Notes: generated from the letters alone by a model not told the origin. Shown: positions 52,773 through 61,287, counted from the first letter of the stretch. The stretch is 64,000 nucleotides of DNA from Candidatus Propionivibrio aalborgensis (GCF_900089945.1 NZ_FLQY01000246.1:23572-87571), one strand, 5' to 3'. Numbers and translations: made by a program.

Positions 52773-54022
52773 TGCATGACTCCTGCTTTTGCTGATGGCT
52801 CGAAGGCTGACCTGTCCTGTTGCGCTCCAGAAGCCAGCGCAATCATGTCTACGAAAGCCTGGGCCGCGCAATCAGGCGAATAATTCTCCAGATAAACGCG
52901 CTCCGCTCGATTGATTATTTCTTCGCAGGCGGCGGGTTGCTCGTAAGCGAATCGCATGCGGTCCACAAACTCCAGCGCATCTCTGGCCAACAAAGCAGTC
53001 TGCCCATCGACCAATTCCGGGTTGCCTCTGGCGGCGTTGGCGTGAGATACCACCAAGGCCCGCTTGGCCCAGGCCGTAATGATTCGGCTTCGATTGCCTA
53101 CCGGCACATCGAGAGGCGTGATTACGGCATGGCATTCAGCCATGCGCTGCAAGAGGTCATCGATAAAACCCTCGAAGGCAAATTCAGGGCGCGCAGCGAT
53201 CTCGCCCACCATCCAGCCCCTCGGCGAAGCGGCGCCACCCACGATGACGCTAAACCCGTTCGCCCCCCACAACTCGATCAGCCGCGGGTAAACCTTGTCG
53301 AGCAAGAAATGTAACGAAGAGCGCGACCCCAATCCAACCAGGTTGCCGAAAAACAGGAAGGTCGGCCTCTTCGCCGGGCTACGCTCGATATTGCGGTCTA
53401 CAGCACCCTGATTGGGCCAAGGATAGGGCAGAAAGGTCGAACGCAAACCCAATTTCTGCAATGTCGCCACAGACGAATGCGATGAAACCACAATCCGGTC
53501 AAATGACTTCAATGCCTTTCTGTATATTTTCTTCCACTCATTGCTCTGCGCCAACGCATATGGAAGCCACCGATACGCCTTCCAATCTTCGCGCATGGAA
53601 TAGCGATAGTTATACCAGTTCGATTCGAAAAGCAGATCCCCGAGCCATACCAGTTTCAATCGAGCATGCATTGGAGCCACCAGTCCGGCCATCGCCACAT
53701 CAAAGGCGAGAATCACATCCGGCTTGAATTGTTCGACAGAGAACGGAAGCGACGGGAATTGATCGAACCTCGTGATGACGCCCCACTTTTCCGGGATCAG
53801 CGATCGATCGCCCTGAAGGCATAGAAGCTGGAAGCGGCCAATTGAGGCCAATGGTTGCTGGTATTCAGCCAAAGCCTTAGTGTCGGCACCGTGCGCAGCA
53901 ATGACGATACCGAGAACGTCATGCTCAGCCTCAACCAGAGCATGAATGTAGTGGTAGAAGAGCACTGCGCTTGCCCCCACTGTCGGGTGCGGGATGCCTT
54001 CGGTAATCACGACAACACGCAT
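52769..54022 (-). CDS. Glycosyltransferase, GT-B type
   Basis: 417 residues. It opens VVVITEGIPHPTVGASAVLFYHY, the first strand and GA(S)xxF loop of GT4-like enzymes, with TFLFFGNLVGLGSRSSLHFLL at the start of the second domain and FAFEGFIDDLLQRMAECHAVITPLDVP and GNRSRIITAWAKRALVVSHANA as donor-site loops in place of EX7E. The specificity is unknown. ATG at 54022 is chosen; ATGs at 54034 and 54073 are alternatives with no clear ribosome site. Upstream lies a non-coding junction with a transposase scrap, so this is the first gene of the long contiguous run. Confidence 0.8.
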   Translation of the reverse strand: MRVVVITEGIPHPTVGASAVLFYHYIHALVEAEHDVLGIVIAAHGADTKALAEYQQPLASIGRFQLLCLQGDRSLIPEKWGVITRFDQFPSLPFSVEQFKPDVILAFDVAMAGLVAPMHARLKLVWLGDLLFESNWYNYRYSMREDWKAYRWLPYALAQSNEWKKIYRKALKSFDRIVVSSHSSVATLQKLGLRSTFLPYPWPNQGAVDRNIERSPAKRPTFLFFGNLVGLGSRSSLHFLLDKVYPRLIELWGANGFSVIVGGAASPRGWMVGEIAARPEFAFEGFIDDLLQRMAECHAVITPLDVPVGNRSRIITAWAKRALVVSHANAARGNPELVDGQTALLARDALEFVDRMRFAYEQPAACEEIINRAERVYLENYSPDCAAQAFVDMIALASGAQQDRSAFEPSAKAGVMQ

Positions 54023-54286
54023 AGCCGGAGTCATGCGCAGGGAACCCGATGGAGGAGAGCCGGCACCGTTCATTTGGACAGATTCTCCACAGCGATAAGG
54101 GGAGCCTTGCGGCGCAGAGTTATCCACAGGGCCGCCGCCTGCTGGTTCATCAAGCGGGGGGCGAGCTGCCCGGTGGCTAACCCGGACGTCATGCCACGAG
54201 CCTCTCTTGCGGTAGGCCGATATAGTAAACAGTAGCGAGCTTTTCCATTAAGTGACTGGTGCGGCCGGCGGGTGTTGAAGTCTCGT
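54023..54286. other. Non-coding junction between the gmd/fcl block and the rest of the operon
   Basis: 264 bases with no intact gene. The minus strand next to the gmd stop reads a transposase C-terminal scrap (annotated separately). A lone TTATCCACA (54120-54128) is present without partner boxes. No T-run terminator was seen. The interval probably marks the edge of a past insertion or recombination that joined the gmd-fcl block to the downstream cluster (inference). Confidence 0.5.
54241..54286 (-). pseudogene. Remnant of an IS3/IS481-type transposase C-terminus
   Basis: The reverse strand reads DFNTRRPHQSLNGK over about 14 codons just after the gmd stop. F/Y-N-x-RRPHQSL-x-GK/T is the well-known tail of DDE integrase-type transposases of the IS3 and IS481 groups. 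Nothing upstream of it (which would fall inside gmd) or after it resembles a transposase, so only a scrap remains. Terminal repeats were not found. Confidence 0.5.
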
Positions 54287-55381
54287 TTATTCGTGATAGT
54301 CCATGGTCTTGAAGCCATGCTTCTTGACCAGTTCGTCGCGTTCGGCGGCCTTCAGGTCTTCGCGCACCATCTCGGCGACGAGTTCGGCGAAGGGAGTCTT
54401 CGGCGTCCAGCCAAGCTTCTCCTTGGCCTTCGTCGGGTCGCCGAGCAGGGTTTCGACCTCGGCAGGACGAAAGTAACGGGGATCGACTTGTACGATGCAC
54501 TTGCCTTGGGCATCGTAGCCCTTTTCGTCGATTCCCTCTCCTTTCCAGATGGTCTGGATGCCGAGTTCTTTGGCAGCGGCATCGACGAAGTTGCGCACGC
54601 TGTACTGCACACCGGTAGCAATAACGAAGTCTTCGGGCTGTTCCTGCTGCAGCATCAGCCATTGCATTTCAACGTAGTCTCGTGCATGGCCCCAGTCGCG
54701 CTTGGCATCCATGTTGCCCAGATAAAGACAATCCTGCAGTCCGAGCTTGATGCGTGCCAGGGCCCGGGTGATCTTTCGGGTAACGAAGGTTTCGCCGCGA
54801 ACAGGGCTCTCGTGGTTGAAGAGGATGCCGTTGCAGGCATACATACCGTAGGCTTCGCGGTAGTTGACGGTGATCCAGTAGGCGTAGAGCTTGGCGACGG
54901 CATAGGGGCTTCGTGGGTAGAAGGGTGTGGCTTCCTTCTGGGGGATCTCCTGGACGAGGCCATAGAGTTCCGAGGTGCTGGCCTGGTAGAACCTCGCCTT
55001 CTTTTCGAGGCCGAGGATGCGAATGGCTTCGAGGATGCGCAGGGCACCCAGAGCATCGGAGTTCGCGGTGTACTCGGGTTCCTCGAAACTGACCGCGACG
55101 TGGCTCTGCGCGGCAAGGTTGTAGATCTCGTCGGGCTGGACTTGCTGGATGATTCGCACCAGGCTGGAGCTGTCGGTCATATCGCCATGATGGAGGACGA
55201 AGCGACGATTCTTCTCGTGCGGATCTTGGTACAGATGGTCGATGCGGTCGGTATTGAAAAGGCTGGTGCGGCGCTTGAGGCCGTGCACCTCGTAGCCCTT
55301 GTTCAGCAGAAACTCGGCCAAATAGGCACCATCCTGGCCGGTAACGCCGGTAATCAGAGCAACCTTGGTGGATACGGTCAT
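54287..55381 (-). CDS. gmd: GDP-mannose 4,6-dehydratase
   Basis: 364 residues, the normal length. [20 protein letters not shown] at 10-29 is the characteristic NADP loop; [35 protein letters not shown] and [12 protein letters not shown] (Tyr-x-x-x-Lys) follow, with [17 protein letters not shown] and [13 protein letters not shown]. It converts GDP-mannose to GDP-4-keto-6-deoxymannose, the substrate of the neighbouring fcl product (or of reductases that make GDP-rhamnose). It lies 4 bases after fcl. The manC gene that would supply GDP-mannose is broken here, so the precursor must come from elsewhere in the genome. Confidence 0.96.
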   Translation of the reverse strand: MTVSTKVALITGVTGQDGAYLAEFLLNKGYEVHGLKRRTSLFNTDRIDHLYQDPHEKNRRFVLHHGDMTDSSSLVRIIQQVQPDEIYNLAAQSHVAVSFEEPEYTANSDALGALRILEAIRILGLEKKARFYQASTSELYGLVQEIPQKEATPFYPRSPYAVAKLYAYWITVNYREAYGMYACNGILFNHESPVRGETFVTRKITRALARIKLGLQDCLYLGNMDAKRDWGHARDYVEMQWLMLQQEQPEDFVIATGVQYSVRNFVDAAAKELGIQTIWKGEGIDEKGYDAQGKCIVQVDPRYFRPAEVETLLGDPTKAKEKLGWTPKTPFAELVAEMVREDLKAAERDELVKKHGFKTMDYHE

Positions 55382-55385
55382 GGTG

Positions 55386-56336
55386 TCAATCCTTCAGGGA
55401 TTCGAAAAAACTGGAATAGGCTTTGGCGATGCCCTCTCGCAGAGGGGTTCTGGCCTGCCAACCTAGCTCGGCCATGCGGGAAACATCGAGCAGTTTTCTC
55501 GGTGTGCCGTCGGGTTTGCTGCTGTCGAAGACGATTTTGCCGTTGAAACCGACCACGTCCTTCACTATCTTGGCAAGTTCGTGGATTGTCACGTCATGGC
55601 CACAGCCAACGTTGTAGAGAGCATCGCCGATTTCGTGCTCCATCAGGAAGACACAAGCATCGGCCAAGTCATCCACAAAGAGAAATTCGCGCCGGGGACT
55701 GCCGGTACCCCATACGACGTACTCGGCATCGCCTCTCAGCTTGGCCGTATGCGCCTTGCAGATCAAAGCCGGCAGCACATGGCTGTTGGCGAGGTCGTAG
55801 TTGTCATTGGGGCCATACAGGTTGGTAGGCATGATGCTGACGAAGCGCGTACCGTATTGCCGATTCATGCTTTCGCAGAGCTTGATGCCAGCGATCTTGG
55901 CGATGGCGTAGGGTTCGTTGGTCTGTTCCAGCGGGCCGGTCAGCAGATACTCTTCATTGATCGGCTGCGGGCAATCGCGTGGGTAGATGCAGCTGGAGCC
56001 GAGAAAGCAAAGATTCTTGATGCCAGCCTTTAGAGCGCCCCAGATGATATTGTTCTGGATGGTTAAGTTCTGGTAAATGAAATCGGCACGGTAGGTGTTG
56101 TTGGCTTGGATGCCGCCCACTTTAGCCGCCGCAACAAAGATGTAATCATGCTTTTCGGTCTGCAGGAAGTCGAAGACGGCCCGCTGGTCGAGGAGATCGA
56201 GTTCCTGATGAGTGCGCGTTACCAGATTGGTGTAGCCGGCGGCGTGCAGGCGGCGAACGATGGCCGAACCGACCATGCCACGATGGCCGGCGATGTAAAT
56301 TTTCTTATCGACAATAGCTATCTTCGGTCCGAGCAT
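55386..56336 (-). CDS. fcl: GDP-L-fucose synthase (GDP-4-keto-6-deoxymannose epimerase/reductase)
   Basis: 316 residues. [19 protein letters not shown] at 12-30 is the NADP-binding loop; [29 protein letters not shown] and the catalytic [10 protein letters not shown] (Tyr-x-x-x-Lys) follow, and [24 protein letters not shown] is diagnostic for the family. It completes GDP-L-fucose synthesis from the Gmd product. The start ATG at 56336 lies within the 3' end of the broken manC, whose shifted frame would run past the fcl start. Confidence 0.96.
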   Translation of the reverse strand: MLGPKIAIVDKKIYIAGHRGMVGSAIVRRLHAAGYTNLVTRTHQELDLLDQRAVFDFLQTEKHDYIFVAAAKVGGIQANNTYRADFIYQNLTIQNNIIWGALKAGIKNLCFLGSSCIYPRDCPQPINEEYLLTGPLEQTNEPYAIAKIAGIKLCESMNRQYGTRFVSIMPTNLYGPNDNYDLANSHVLPALICKAHTAKLRGDAEYVVWGTGSPRREFLFVDDLADACVFLMEHEIGDALYNVGCGHDVTIHELAKIVKDVVGFNGKIVFDSSKPDGTPRKLLDVSRMAELGWQARTPLREGIAKAYSSFFESLKD

Positions 56337-56593
56337 TTCTGTCCTCGTTCATGAAGCCGCCAAGCTGCACCTCGATGATTTCGAGCGGAATAGTGCCGGG
56401 GGTCACCAAGCGGTGGATTCCGCCGAGGAGAACGTTGGCGAGTTGATGTTCCGAAAGAAAATGATTCTATCTCCGCAGGCGATTTCGGCCGTTCCCTTGT
56501 CGACGACCCAGTGCTCCGCCGGTGATGGTCTCTTTGCAGCGACATGCTGCCTGGACGGCTGCAAAGGGTGGCTGGAGCAACCCGACCGGTCAT
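56305..56593 (-). pseudogene. 3' remnant of manC (mannose-1-phosphate guanylyltransferase/mannose-6-phosphate isomerase)
   Basis: The C-terminal cupin part of a type II ManC can be read only by switching frames. One frame gives RPGSMSLQRDHHR, the next PAEHWVVDKGTAEIACGDR, a third LANVLLGGIHRL then TPGTIPLEIIEVQLGG. Together they match the expected order SLQxHHHRAEHW, GTAEVTCGD, HRLxNPGxIPLEIIEVQ. One base appears missing near CACCGGCGGAG (about 56551) and another shift lies near 56455. The N-terminal guanylyltransferase domain is absent. It overlaps the fcl start. GDP-mannose must therefore be made by another locus. Confidence 0.75.
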
Positions 56594-56979
56594 ACCAGAA
56601 CAGTCCCCTCAATCATTGCTCTTGGCGCTTCGGACATCTCTGCTTTGAGCTTTTCAATCTCTTCACGCAATACCTCATACTCCTCCAACTTGCGATTGAG
56701 AAATCGCGCCGTCAGTTTGGATTTCTCAGAAATGCCCGCTGGCGTGAGCAAATAGGCATACCGAAATTTGTGTCTGCTCTGGCTGAAGTTCTGCATTTTG
56801 ATCCAACCTTTTTCCACTAGGGCCCGGAAGCAGTAATTGATGCTGCCCAGACTGATACCCAGCTCCTTGGCCAGCGCGCGCTGACTGAGGTCTGGAGTCA
56901 GGTGCAAACGGCGCAGCACTTCGAACTGGATTTCCTCTTGGAAACCAGCGAGTCGTTGTGTTGGGGGCGGGAGGCTCAA
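56590..56979 (-). CDS. MarR-family EPS-associated transcriptional regulator
   Basis: 129 residues. Residues 14-70 form a winged helix: QFEVLRRLHLTPDLSQRALA, ELGISLGSINYCFRALVEKG as the recognition helix, then WIKMQNFSQSRHKFRYAYLLTP as the wing. The tail (RFLNRKLEEYEVLREEIEKL) is a likely coiled coil for dimerisation. This order matches the small EPS-associated MarR-type proteins found at the head of exopolysaccharide and O-antigen operons; what they sense is not established. The start is TTG at 56979 because the conserved EE-x-x-FxVLR lead-in requires about ten residues before it. The ops element ends 13 bases upstream of this start. Confidence 0.85.
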   Translation of the reverse strand: MSLPPPTQRLAGFQEEIQFEVLRRLHLTPDLSQRALAKELGISLGSINYCFRALVEKGWIKMQNFSQSRHKFRYAYLLTPAGISEKSKLTARFLNRKLEEYEVLREEIEKLKAEMSEAPRAMIEGTVLV

Positions 56980-56991
56980 GGTGCTTTAGGC

Positions 56992-57002
56992 ACGCTACCG
57001 CC
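56992..57002 (-). promoter_or_regulatory. ops element (RfaH recruitment site)
   Basis: The minus strand reads GGCGGTAGCGT exactly, the consensus ops sequence that pauses RNA polymerase and loads RfaH onto the exposed non-template strand. The context is right: transcribed strand, in the untranslated leader of a long glycan operon, 13 bases before the first downstream gene, and directly after a gene for an RfaH-like protein. Flanking GGCA and TGCC could pair around it. Confidence 0.85.
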
Positions 57003-57205
57003 ATGCCGTTTCACGATCGGCAAGCGCGGTCTGCGGGGTATGGCGGGGAAGTCCGAAGGATAGCAACGCAACTGACGATGCTGCGGAACGTTCGATGAAC
57101 GAACGAATGTTGCCACACCGTCACGACTTTGAGCAATGATTTTTGCCAAACAAATAGGCTTGCTGGGCTCAAGCCACACTTTCAGAAGCAAGCTGGGCGT
57201 ACTTC
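57003..57205 (-). other. Leader between rfaH and the EPS regulator
   Basis: About 200 non-coding bases upstream of the ops element on the minus strand. No credible protein and no terminator with a T-run is visible, so reading through from rfaH is possible. It holds an imperfect palindrome at 57087-57111 (annotated separately). A second promoter could lie here, but none stood out clearly. Confidence 0.5.
57087..57111. promoter_or_regulatory. Inverted repeat, candidate operator
   Basis: AACGTTCG (57087-57094) and CGAATGTT (57104-57111) are inverted copies with one mismatch and a 9-base spacer. The size suits a dimeric winged-helix regulator, and the nearest one is the MarR-type protein downstream. 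No binding evidence exists. Confidence 0.3.
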
Positions 57206-57703
57206 TTAGCTCGCTTTTCGTAGGCTGGTCGGTGCCACGCGCACAGTGACCGGCTTGCTCAGCATCTCGATGAGCACCATGACCCGACGCTCGCCGTCAG
57301 ACATCTGATAGATGCCCTCGATGCCGACAAACGCCCCTTCGGTCAGACGCACCCGCTCTCCGGGCTTGAACAGGGGCTCTGGTTCGCCCTGCACGGCAGC
57401 TTCTTGCGCTCGCAGGAGCTCAATCAGTCCATCCGCGATTTTGGCAGGCTCAACCCCAAAGCTCACCAGCCGGCTGACGCCTGTAGTCGACCGGATCGGG
57501 GACCAACTTTTGGCCGAATCCCCCTGGCCCAGACGAATGAAGAGGTAACGCGGAAACAGCGGCTCGTCCGTCACCATAAGGACGCGCTGACGGAGCTTTT
57601 CTGAGGGGAGGGTCGGAAGGTAGCACTGATACCCTTGTTGCTCGAGGTTGTCCAGCGCGCACTTTTCCTGTCTTGGCTTGGTATGAATCAAATACCAGTG
57701 CAT
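57206..57703 (-). CDS. rfaH: Transcription antitermination factor RfaH (NusG paralog)
   Basis: 165 residues. The N-terminal NGN domain begins HWYLIHTKPRQEKCALDNLE, continues with GYQCYLPTL and PLFPRYLFIRL (the conserved FPxYLF strand), and ends near residue 100. The C-terminal KOW-like part has KPGERVRLTEGAFVGIEGI. RfaH binds RNA polymerase at ops sites and lets it read through long horizontally acquired operons, and couples ribosomes to them. Here the gene directly precedes such an operon with an ops site. ATG at 57703 has GGGGGTGG just upstream, which decides against the TTG at 57715. A promoter with TTGATG and TAGAAT lies 33-62 bases upstream. Confidence 0.92.
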   Translation of the reverse strand: MHWYLIHTKPRQEKCALDNLEQQGYQCYLPTLPSEKLRQRVLMVTDEPLFPRYLFIRLGQGDSAKSWSPIRSTTGVSRLVSFGVEPAKIADGLIELLRAQEAAVQGEPEPLFKPGERVRLTEGAFVGIEGIYQMSDGERRVMVLIEMLSKPVTVRVAPTSLRKAS

Positions 57704-57735
57704 TACCACCCCCAATGAATACCTTCGTAAGGACC

Positions 57736-57764
57736 ATTCTAAACCTCGGGTTGCTAGGCATCAA
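57736..57764 (-). promoter_or_regulatory. Predicted sigma70 promoter for rfaH
   Basis: On the minus strand TTGATG (57764-57759) and TAGAAT (57741-57736) are separated by exactly 17 bases, with four of six and five of six consensus matches. The expected transcript start lies about 25 bases before the rfaH ATG at 57703. The divergent plus-strand gene begins at 57810. Confidence 0.55.
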
Positions 57765-57809
57765 TGACGTAAAATGGCGGCAATTACAACATGATGCCGG
57801 GTAGTTGCC

Positions 57810-59648
57810 GTGGCTTTGACTGTTTCTAACCTGATTCCAAGGCGTCTGGTCGCTTTCCTGCACGACATCGCTGCTCTAATGATCTGTTGGTACGTCGCCC
57901 TCTGGCTTCGCTTCAACCTCGAACTTCCGGATGAACAGTTCCGTGGCGGCTATCTGATCCTGGCGCTTCTTGTCGTTGTTCATGCCCCTATTTACTGGTT
58001 CATGGGCCTTTACCGCGGCATTTGGCGTTTTGCCAGTGTGATGGACCTGCGTCGAATCATCGTGGCGGTTTCTCTTGCTGCAATGGGGGTTACGGCCGCG
58101 ATACTGATGTTCCGCATTCCTGCGGTTCCCCGTTCGGTTCTAGTACTGCATCCGATGCTGCTCATTCTGGTTATGGGCGGTAGCCGGTTCGCTTATCGCG
58201 CCTGGAAAGATCACGCGCTTTACGGCCGAATTGCCCTGAACGGCGAGCCGGTGCTCGTCCTCGGGGCGGGCAATGCGGCAGAACGCTTGCTGCGTGAGCT
58301 TGATTATTCGCAGGACTGGAAGGTTGTCGGTTTGCTCGAAGACGGAGCAGGTCGGGCGGGCCGAGAAGTACGTGGCCGGAAGATTCTGGGTGCGGTGGCA
58401 GACATTGCCGTGTGGGCAGAGAAGCTCGATGTCAAAAGGGCCATTGTCGCGATGCCTGAAGCGAGCCTGGCTGGTCGTCGGAGAGCCATGGAAGCTGCTA
58501 TGCAGGCAGGGTTATCGGTTCTGACGGTGCCCAGTCTGGAAGACTTGCTCAGCGGCAACGTGGCAGTTTCCCAGATGCGCCAGGTGCAATTGGAGGACTT
58601 GCTTGGGCGGGAGTCTGTTCAGCTGGATGACGGCGGGCTACTCGACTGGCTGGGTAAACATGTGGTCCTGGTCACGGGTGCCGGGGGATCGATCGGGTCG
58701 GAATTGGTGCGCCAGATTGTACGTTTTCAGCCCCGACTACTGGTGCTATATGAGCTTTCAGAATTCGCGATGTATCAGATCGAGCAGGAGTGCCTGACGA
58801 ATTTCCCGACGATCCCGATTGCCTGTGCCGTCGGTGATGTCAAGGACAATCACCGACTTGATCAGATATTTGCCGCGTATCGACCGACGGTCGTTTTCCA
58901 TGCCGCAGCTTACAAGCATGTGCCGCTTATGGAAGGTGAAAACTCCTGGGAGGCGGTTCGCAACAACGTGATGGGGTCCATGCGCGTGGCAGAGGTGTCG
59001 CAACGCTATGACGTTGAAGAAGTCATCCTGATTTCGACTGACAAGGCGGTCAATCCGACAAACGTCATGGGGGCGACAAAACGCCTGGCAGAACGAGTGT
59101 TGCGTGGTTTGCAGAAGTCGGATGGGACCCGGTTTATCACTGTTCGTTTCGGTAACGTGCTGGGCAGTACCGGCTCGGTGATACCGAAATTTCGCGAGCA
59201 GATTGCACGGGGTGGACCAGTGACCGTAACGCATCCGGACATCATTCGCTATTTCATGTTGATTCCCGAGGCGGCGCAACTTGTACTTCAGGCCGGCCTC
59301 ATGGGGCAGGGCGGGGAGATTTTCGTTCTCGAAATGGGTGAGCCGATCCGCATCGCCGATCTGGCGCGCGACATGATTCGACTGACAGGCTTCACCGAGG
59401 ATGAAATCAGGATAGAGTTTACCGGGCTGCGGCCGGGAGAAAAGCTTTACGAAGAGCTGCTGACGGACAGCGAACATACGCTGCCAACTCCCCATCCGAA
59501 ACTGCGTGTTGCACAGGCTGAAGCCGCACCGGATAATGACTGGTTGCTAGACCTTGAGAGCTGGCTGGACGAGCCGGCGCCAGCAACGTCGAATGCGCTA
59601 AAGTTACGGCTAAAGGAATTCGTGCCAGAGTATTCTCCCCAGCTATGA
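57810..59648 (+). CDS. Nucleotide-sugar 4,6-dehydratase, FlaA1/WbpM/PglF type membrane protein
   Basis: 612 residues. The first 130 hold about four transmembrane helices (LHDIAALMICWYVALWL, LLVVVHAPIYWFMGLY), then a CoA-binding-like Rossmann domain with LVLGAGNAAERLLREL near 150, and the catalytic SDR domain: VTGAGGSIGSELVRQI near 290, HAAAYKHVPLMEGE near 370, STDKAVNPTNVMGATKR near 410. This is the full-length WbpM/PglF form, which converts UDP-GlcNAc to the 4-keto-6-deoxy sugar used for QuiNAc, bacillosamine or legionaminic acid. GTG at 57810 is the first available start. It is transcribed away from rfaH and leads rfbA-rfbC; its product would feed the aminotransferase and WbpV-like steps on the other strand. 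Confidence 0.93.
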   Translation: MALTVSNLIPRRLVAFLHDIAALMICWYVALWLRFNLELPDEQFRGGYLILALLVVVHAPIYWFMGLYRGIWRFASVMDLRRIIVAVSLAAMGVTAAILMFRIPAVPRSVLVLHPMLLILVMGGSRFAYRAWKDHALYGRIALNGEPVLVLGAGNAAERLLRELDYSQDWKVVGLLEDGAGRAGREVRGRKILGAVADIAVWAEKLDVKRAIVAMPEASLAGRRRAMEAAMQAGLSVLTVPSLEDLLSGNVAVSQMRQVQLEDLLGRESVQLDDGGLLDWLGKHVVLVTGAGGSIGSELVRQIVRFQPRLLVLYELSEFAMYQIEQECLTNFPTIPIACAVGDVKDNHRLDQIFAAYRPTVVFHAAAYKHVPLMEGENSWEAVRNNVMGSMRVAEVSQRYDVEEVILISTDKAVNPTNVMGATKRLAERVLRGLQKSDGTRFITVRFGNVLGSTGSVIPKFREQIARGGPVTVTHPDIIRYFMLIPEAAQLVLQAGLMGQGGEIFVLEMGEPIRIADLARDMIRLTGFTEDEIRIEFTGLRPGEKLYEELLTDSEHTLPTPHPKLRVAQAEAAPDNDWLLDLESWLDEPAPATSNALKLRLKEFVPEYSPQL

Positions 59649-59724
59649 ACTGCAGGTTGGGCATTGATCGTTTGGAATATTTCTGCGCGTCAGCGGTGTG
59701 CAGGACACGACAGAGAGCCATAAA

Positions 59725-60618
59725 ATGACAACAAACAATCGCAAGGGAATCATCCTCGCCGGCGGCTCGGGTACCCGGCTGTATCCGGCGACTCAGGTTC
59801 TCTCCAAGCAGTTGCTGCCGATCTTCGACAAGCCGATGATCTACTACCCGCTGAGCACTCTGCTTCTGGCGGGAATGCGCGACATTCTGATTATTTCGAC
59901 TCCGCAGGACACTCCGCGTTTTGAGCAGTTGCTTGGCGATGGCAGTCAGTGGGGAATTAGTCTCAGCTATGCTGTGCAAGCCTCGCCCGACGGCTTGGCC
60001 CAAGCATTCCTTATTGGCGAGCCGTTCATCGGCAGTGCGCCTTCGGCATTGGTACTGGGCGACAATGTATTTTACGGCCACGACTTTGCCGGGCTGTTGC
60101 AGGATGCAGCGGCCAGTCAGGACGGAGCGACGATCTTCGCCTACGCGGTCAATGATCCCGAACGCTATGGCGTGGTCGAATTCGACGCGCTGGGTCGCGC
60201 CGTCAGCCTGGAAGAAAAGCCGCAGGCACCCAAATCGCGCTACGCCGTAACGGGCCTCTACTTCTATGATAATCAGGTGGTCGAGTTGGCGAAAACAATC
60301 CGGCCCTCAGCGCGTGGCGAGCTCGAAATCACTGATCTCAATTGTCTCTACATGGAACAAGGCAAGCTCAACGTCCGGACCATGGGGCGTGGTTACGCTT
60401 GGCTAGATACCGGCACGCACGAATCGATGCTGGAAGCCAGCCAGTTCATCCATACCATCGAGAAACGTCAGGGACTCAAAGTTGCCTGCCCCGAGGAAAT
60501 CGCCTGGCGGAACGGCTGGATCGATGATGCGCAACTAGAGAAAATGGCGCAGACTCTGGCTAAATCGGGCTACGGCCAATACCTTACGGGTTTGTTGCGC
60601 GACAAGGTGTTCGTATGA
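59725..60618 (+). CDS. rfbA: Glucose-1-phosphate thymidylyltransferase
   Basis: 297 residues, the family length. [16 protein letters not shown] at about 8-23 binds d[33 protein letters not shown] and [11 protein letters not shown] are the canonical RmlA motifs, as is [17 protein letters not shown]. It makes dTDP-glucose, the first step to dTDP-rhamnose. ATG at 59725 is used; the in-frame GTG at 59698 lies before the conserved start. rfbC follows with a four-base overlap. The partner genes rfbB and rfbD are not in the window. Confidence 0.96.
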   Translation: MTTNNRKGIILAGGSGTRLYPATQVLSKQLLPIFDKPMIYYPLSTLLLAGMRDILIISTPQDTPRFEQLLGDGSQWGISLSYAVQASPDGLAQAFLIGEPFIGSAPSALVLGDNVFYGHDFAGLLQDAAASQDGATIFAYAVNDPERYGVVEFDALGRAVSLEEKPQAPKSRYAVTGLYFYDNQVVELAKTIRPSARGELEITDLNCLYMEQGKLNVRTMGRGYAWLDTGTHESMLEASQFIHTIEKRQGLKVACPEEIAWRNGWIDDAQLEKMAQTLAKSGYGQYLTGLLRDKVFV

Positions 60619-61148
60619 AAGTGACGGCACTGGGCATTTCCGACGTTCTCCTGATCGAGCCGAAAGTTTTCGGTGACGAGCGCGGGTTCTTCTTCGAGAG
60701 CTTCAATCAGCTGGCTTTTAACGAGGCGACGGGGCTGGATGTCTATTTCGTTCAGGACAACCACTCCAGGAGTGCCAGGAACGTGTTGCGCGGCTTGCAC
60801 CATCAACTCGCACCCAAAGCGCAGGGAAAGCTTGTGCGTGCCGTTGTCGGCGAAGTATTCGATGTGGCCGTTGACATCCGCGAGGGTTCGCCGACTTATG
60901 GGAAATGGGTTGGCGAGGTTCTTTCTGCAGAAAACAAGCGGCAGATGTGGATACCACCGGGTTTTGCCCACGGATTTTTTGTGCTCAGCGAATACGCGGA
61001 TTTTCTTTACAAGGCGACTGATTATTATGCGCCGGAATTCGAACGCGGTATTCTCTGGAATGACCCGAACTTGGCCATCACCTGGCCACTGACGGGAACG
61101 CCGGTAGTTTCGGCAAAGGATGCACAGAACGCCCCACTAGCTATTTGA
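60615..61148 (+). CDS. rfbC: dTDP-4-dehydrorhamnose 3,5-epimerase
   Basis: 177 residues, a small cupin. [12 protein letters not shown] near 20 matches as FxDxRGxFx[20 protein letters not shown] near 48-66 carries the active-site His, and [22 protein letters not shown] and [26 protein letters not shown] complete the RmlC signature. It epimerises the 4-keto-6-deoxyglucose nucleotide on the path to L-rhamnose. ATG at 60615 overlaps the rfbA stop by four bases. The next gene, glnS, starts 139 bases later and belongs to the housekeeping side. Confidence 0.96.
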   Translation: MKVTALGISDVLLIEPKVFGDERGFFFESFNQLAFNEATGLDVYFVQDNHSRSARNVLRGLHHQLAPKAQGKLVRAVVGEVFDVAVDIREGSPTYGKWVGEVLSAENKRQMWIPPGFAHGFFVLSEYADFLYKATDYYAPEFERGILWNDPNLAITWPLTGTPVVSAKDAQNAPLAI

Positions 61149-61216
61149 CGCTAAACCGTCGGCCTGAAAGCGGGCTCATCCGGGGTGCCCTCTTGGCCGA
61201 GATTTGAAGATTCCAT

Positions 61217-61243
61217 CCTGCCACGGCAACTTGCGGTGGCAGG
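61217..61243 (+). repeat. Near-perfect inverted repeat upstream of glnS
   Basis: Arms at 61217-61229 and 61231-61243 (CCTGCCACGGCAA and TTGCGGTGGCAGG) pair over 13 bases with one mismatch and a single-base centre. No T-run follows on either strand, so it is not a standard terminator. It overlaps the -35-like TTGCGG of a candidate glnS promoter. Confidence 0.6.
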
Positions 61244-61258
61244 CTCAGCGGTTAAAAT
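61231..61258 (+). promoter_or_regulatory. Candidate glnS promoter
   Basis: TTGCGG at 61231-61236 and TAAAAT at 61253-61258 are 16 bases apart. The -10 is good, the -35 weak. The start codon of glnS lies 30 bases further on. The right arm of an inverted repeat covers the -35, which could affect its use. Confidence 0.35.
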
Positions 61259-61287
61259 ACGGCTCTTCTGGAATCAAGGACCACGAC

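Noticed and set aside
54120..54128. TTATCCACA, a perfect DnaA box
   Set aside because: A single copy with no AT-rich stretch or further boxes gives no support for an origin.
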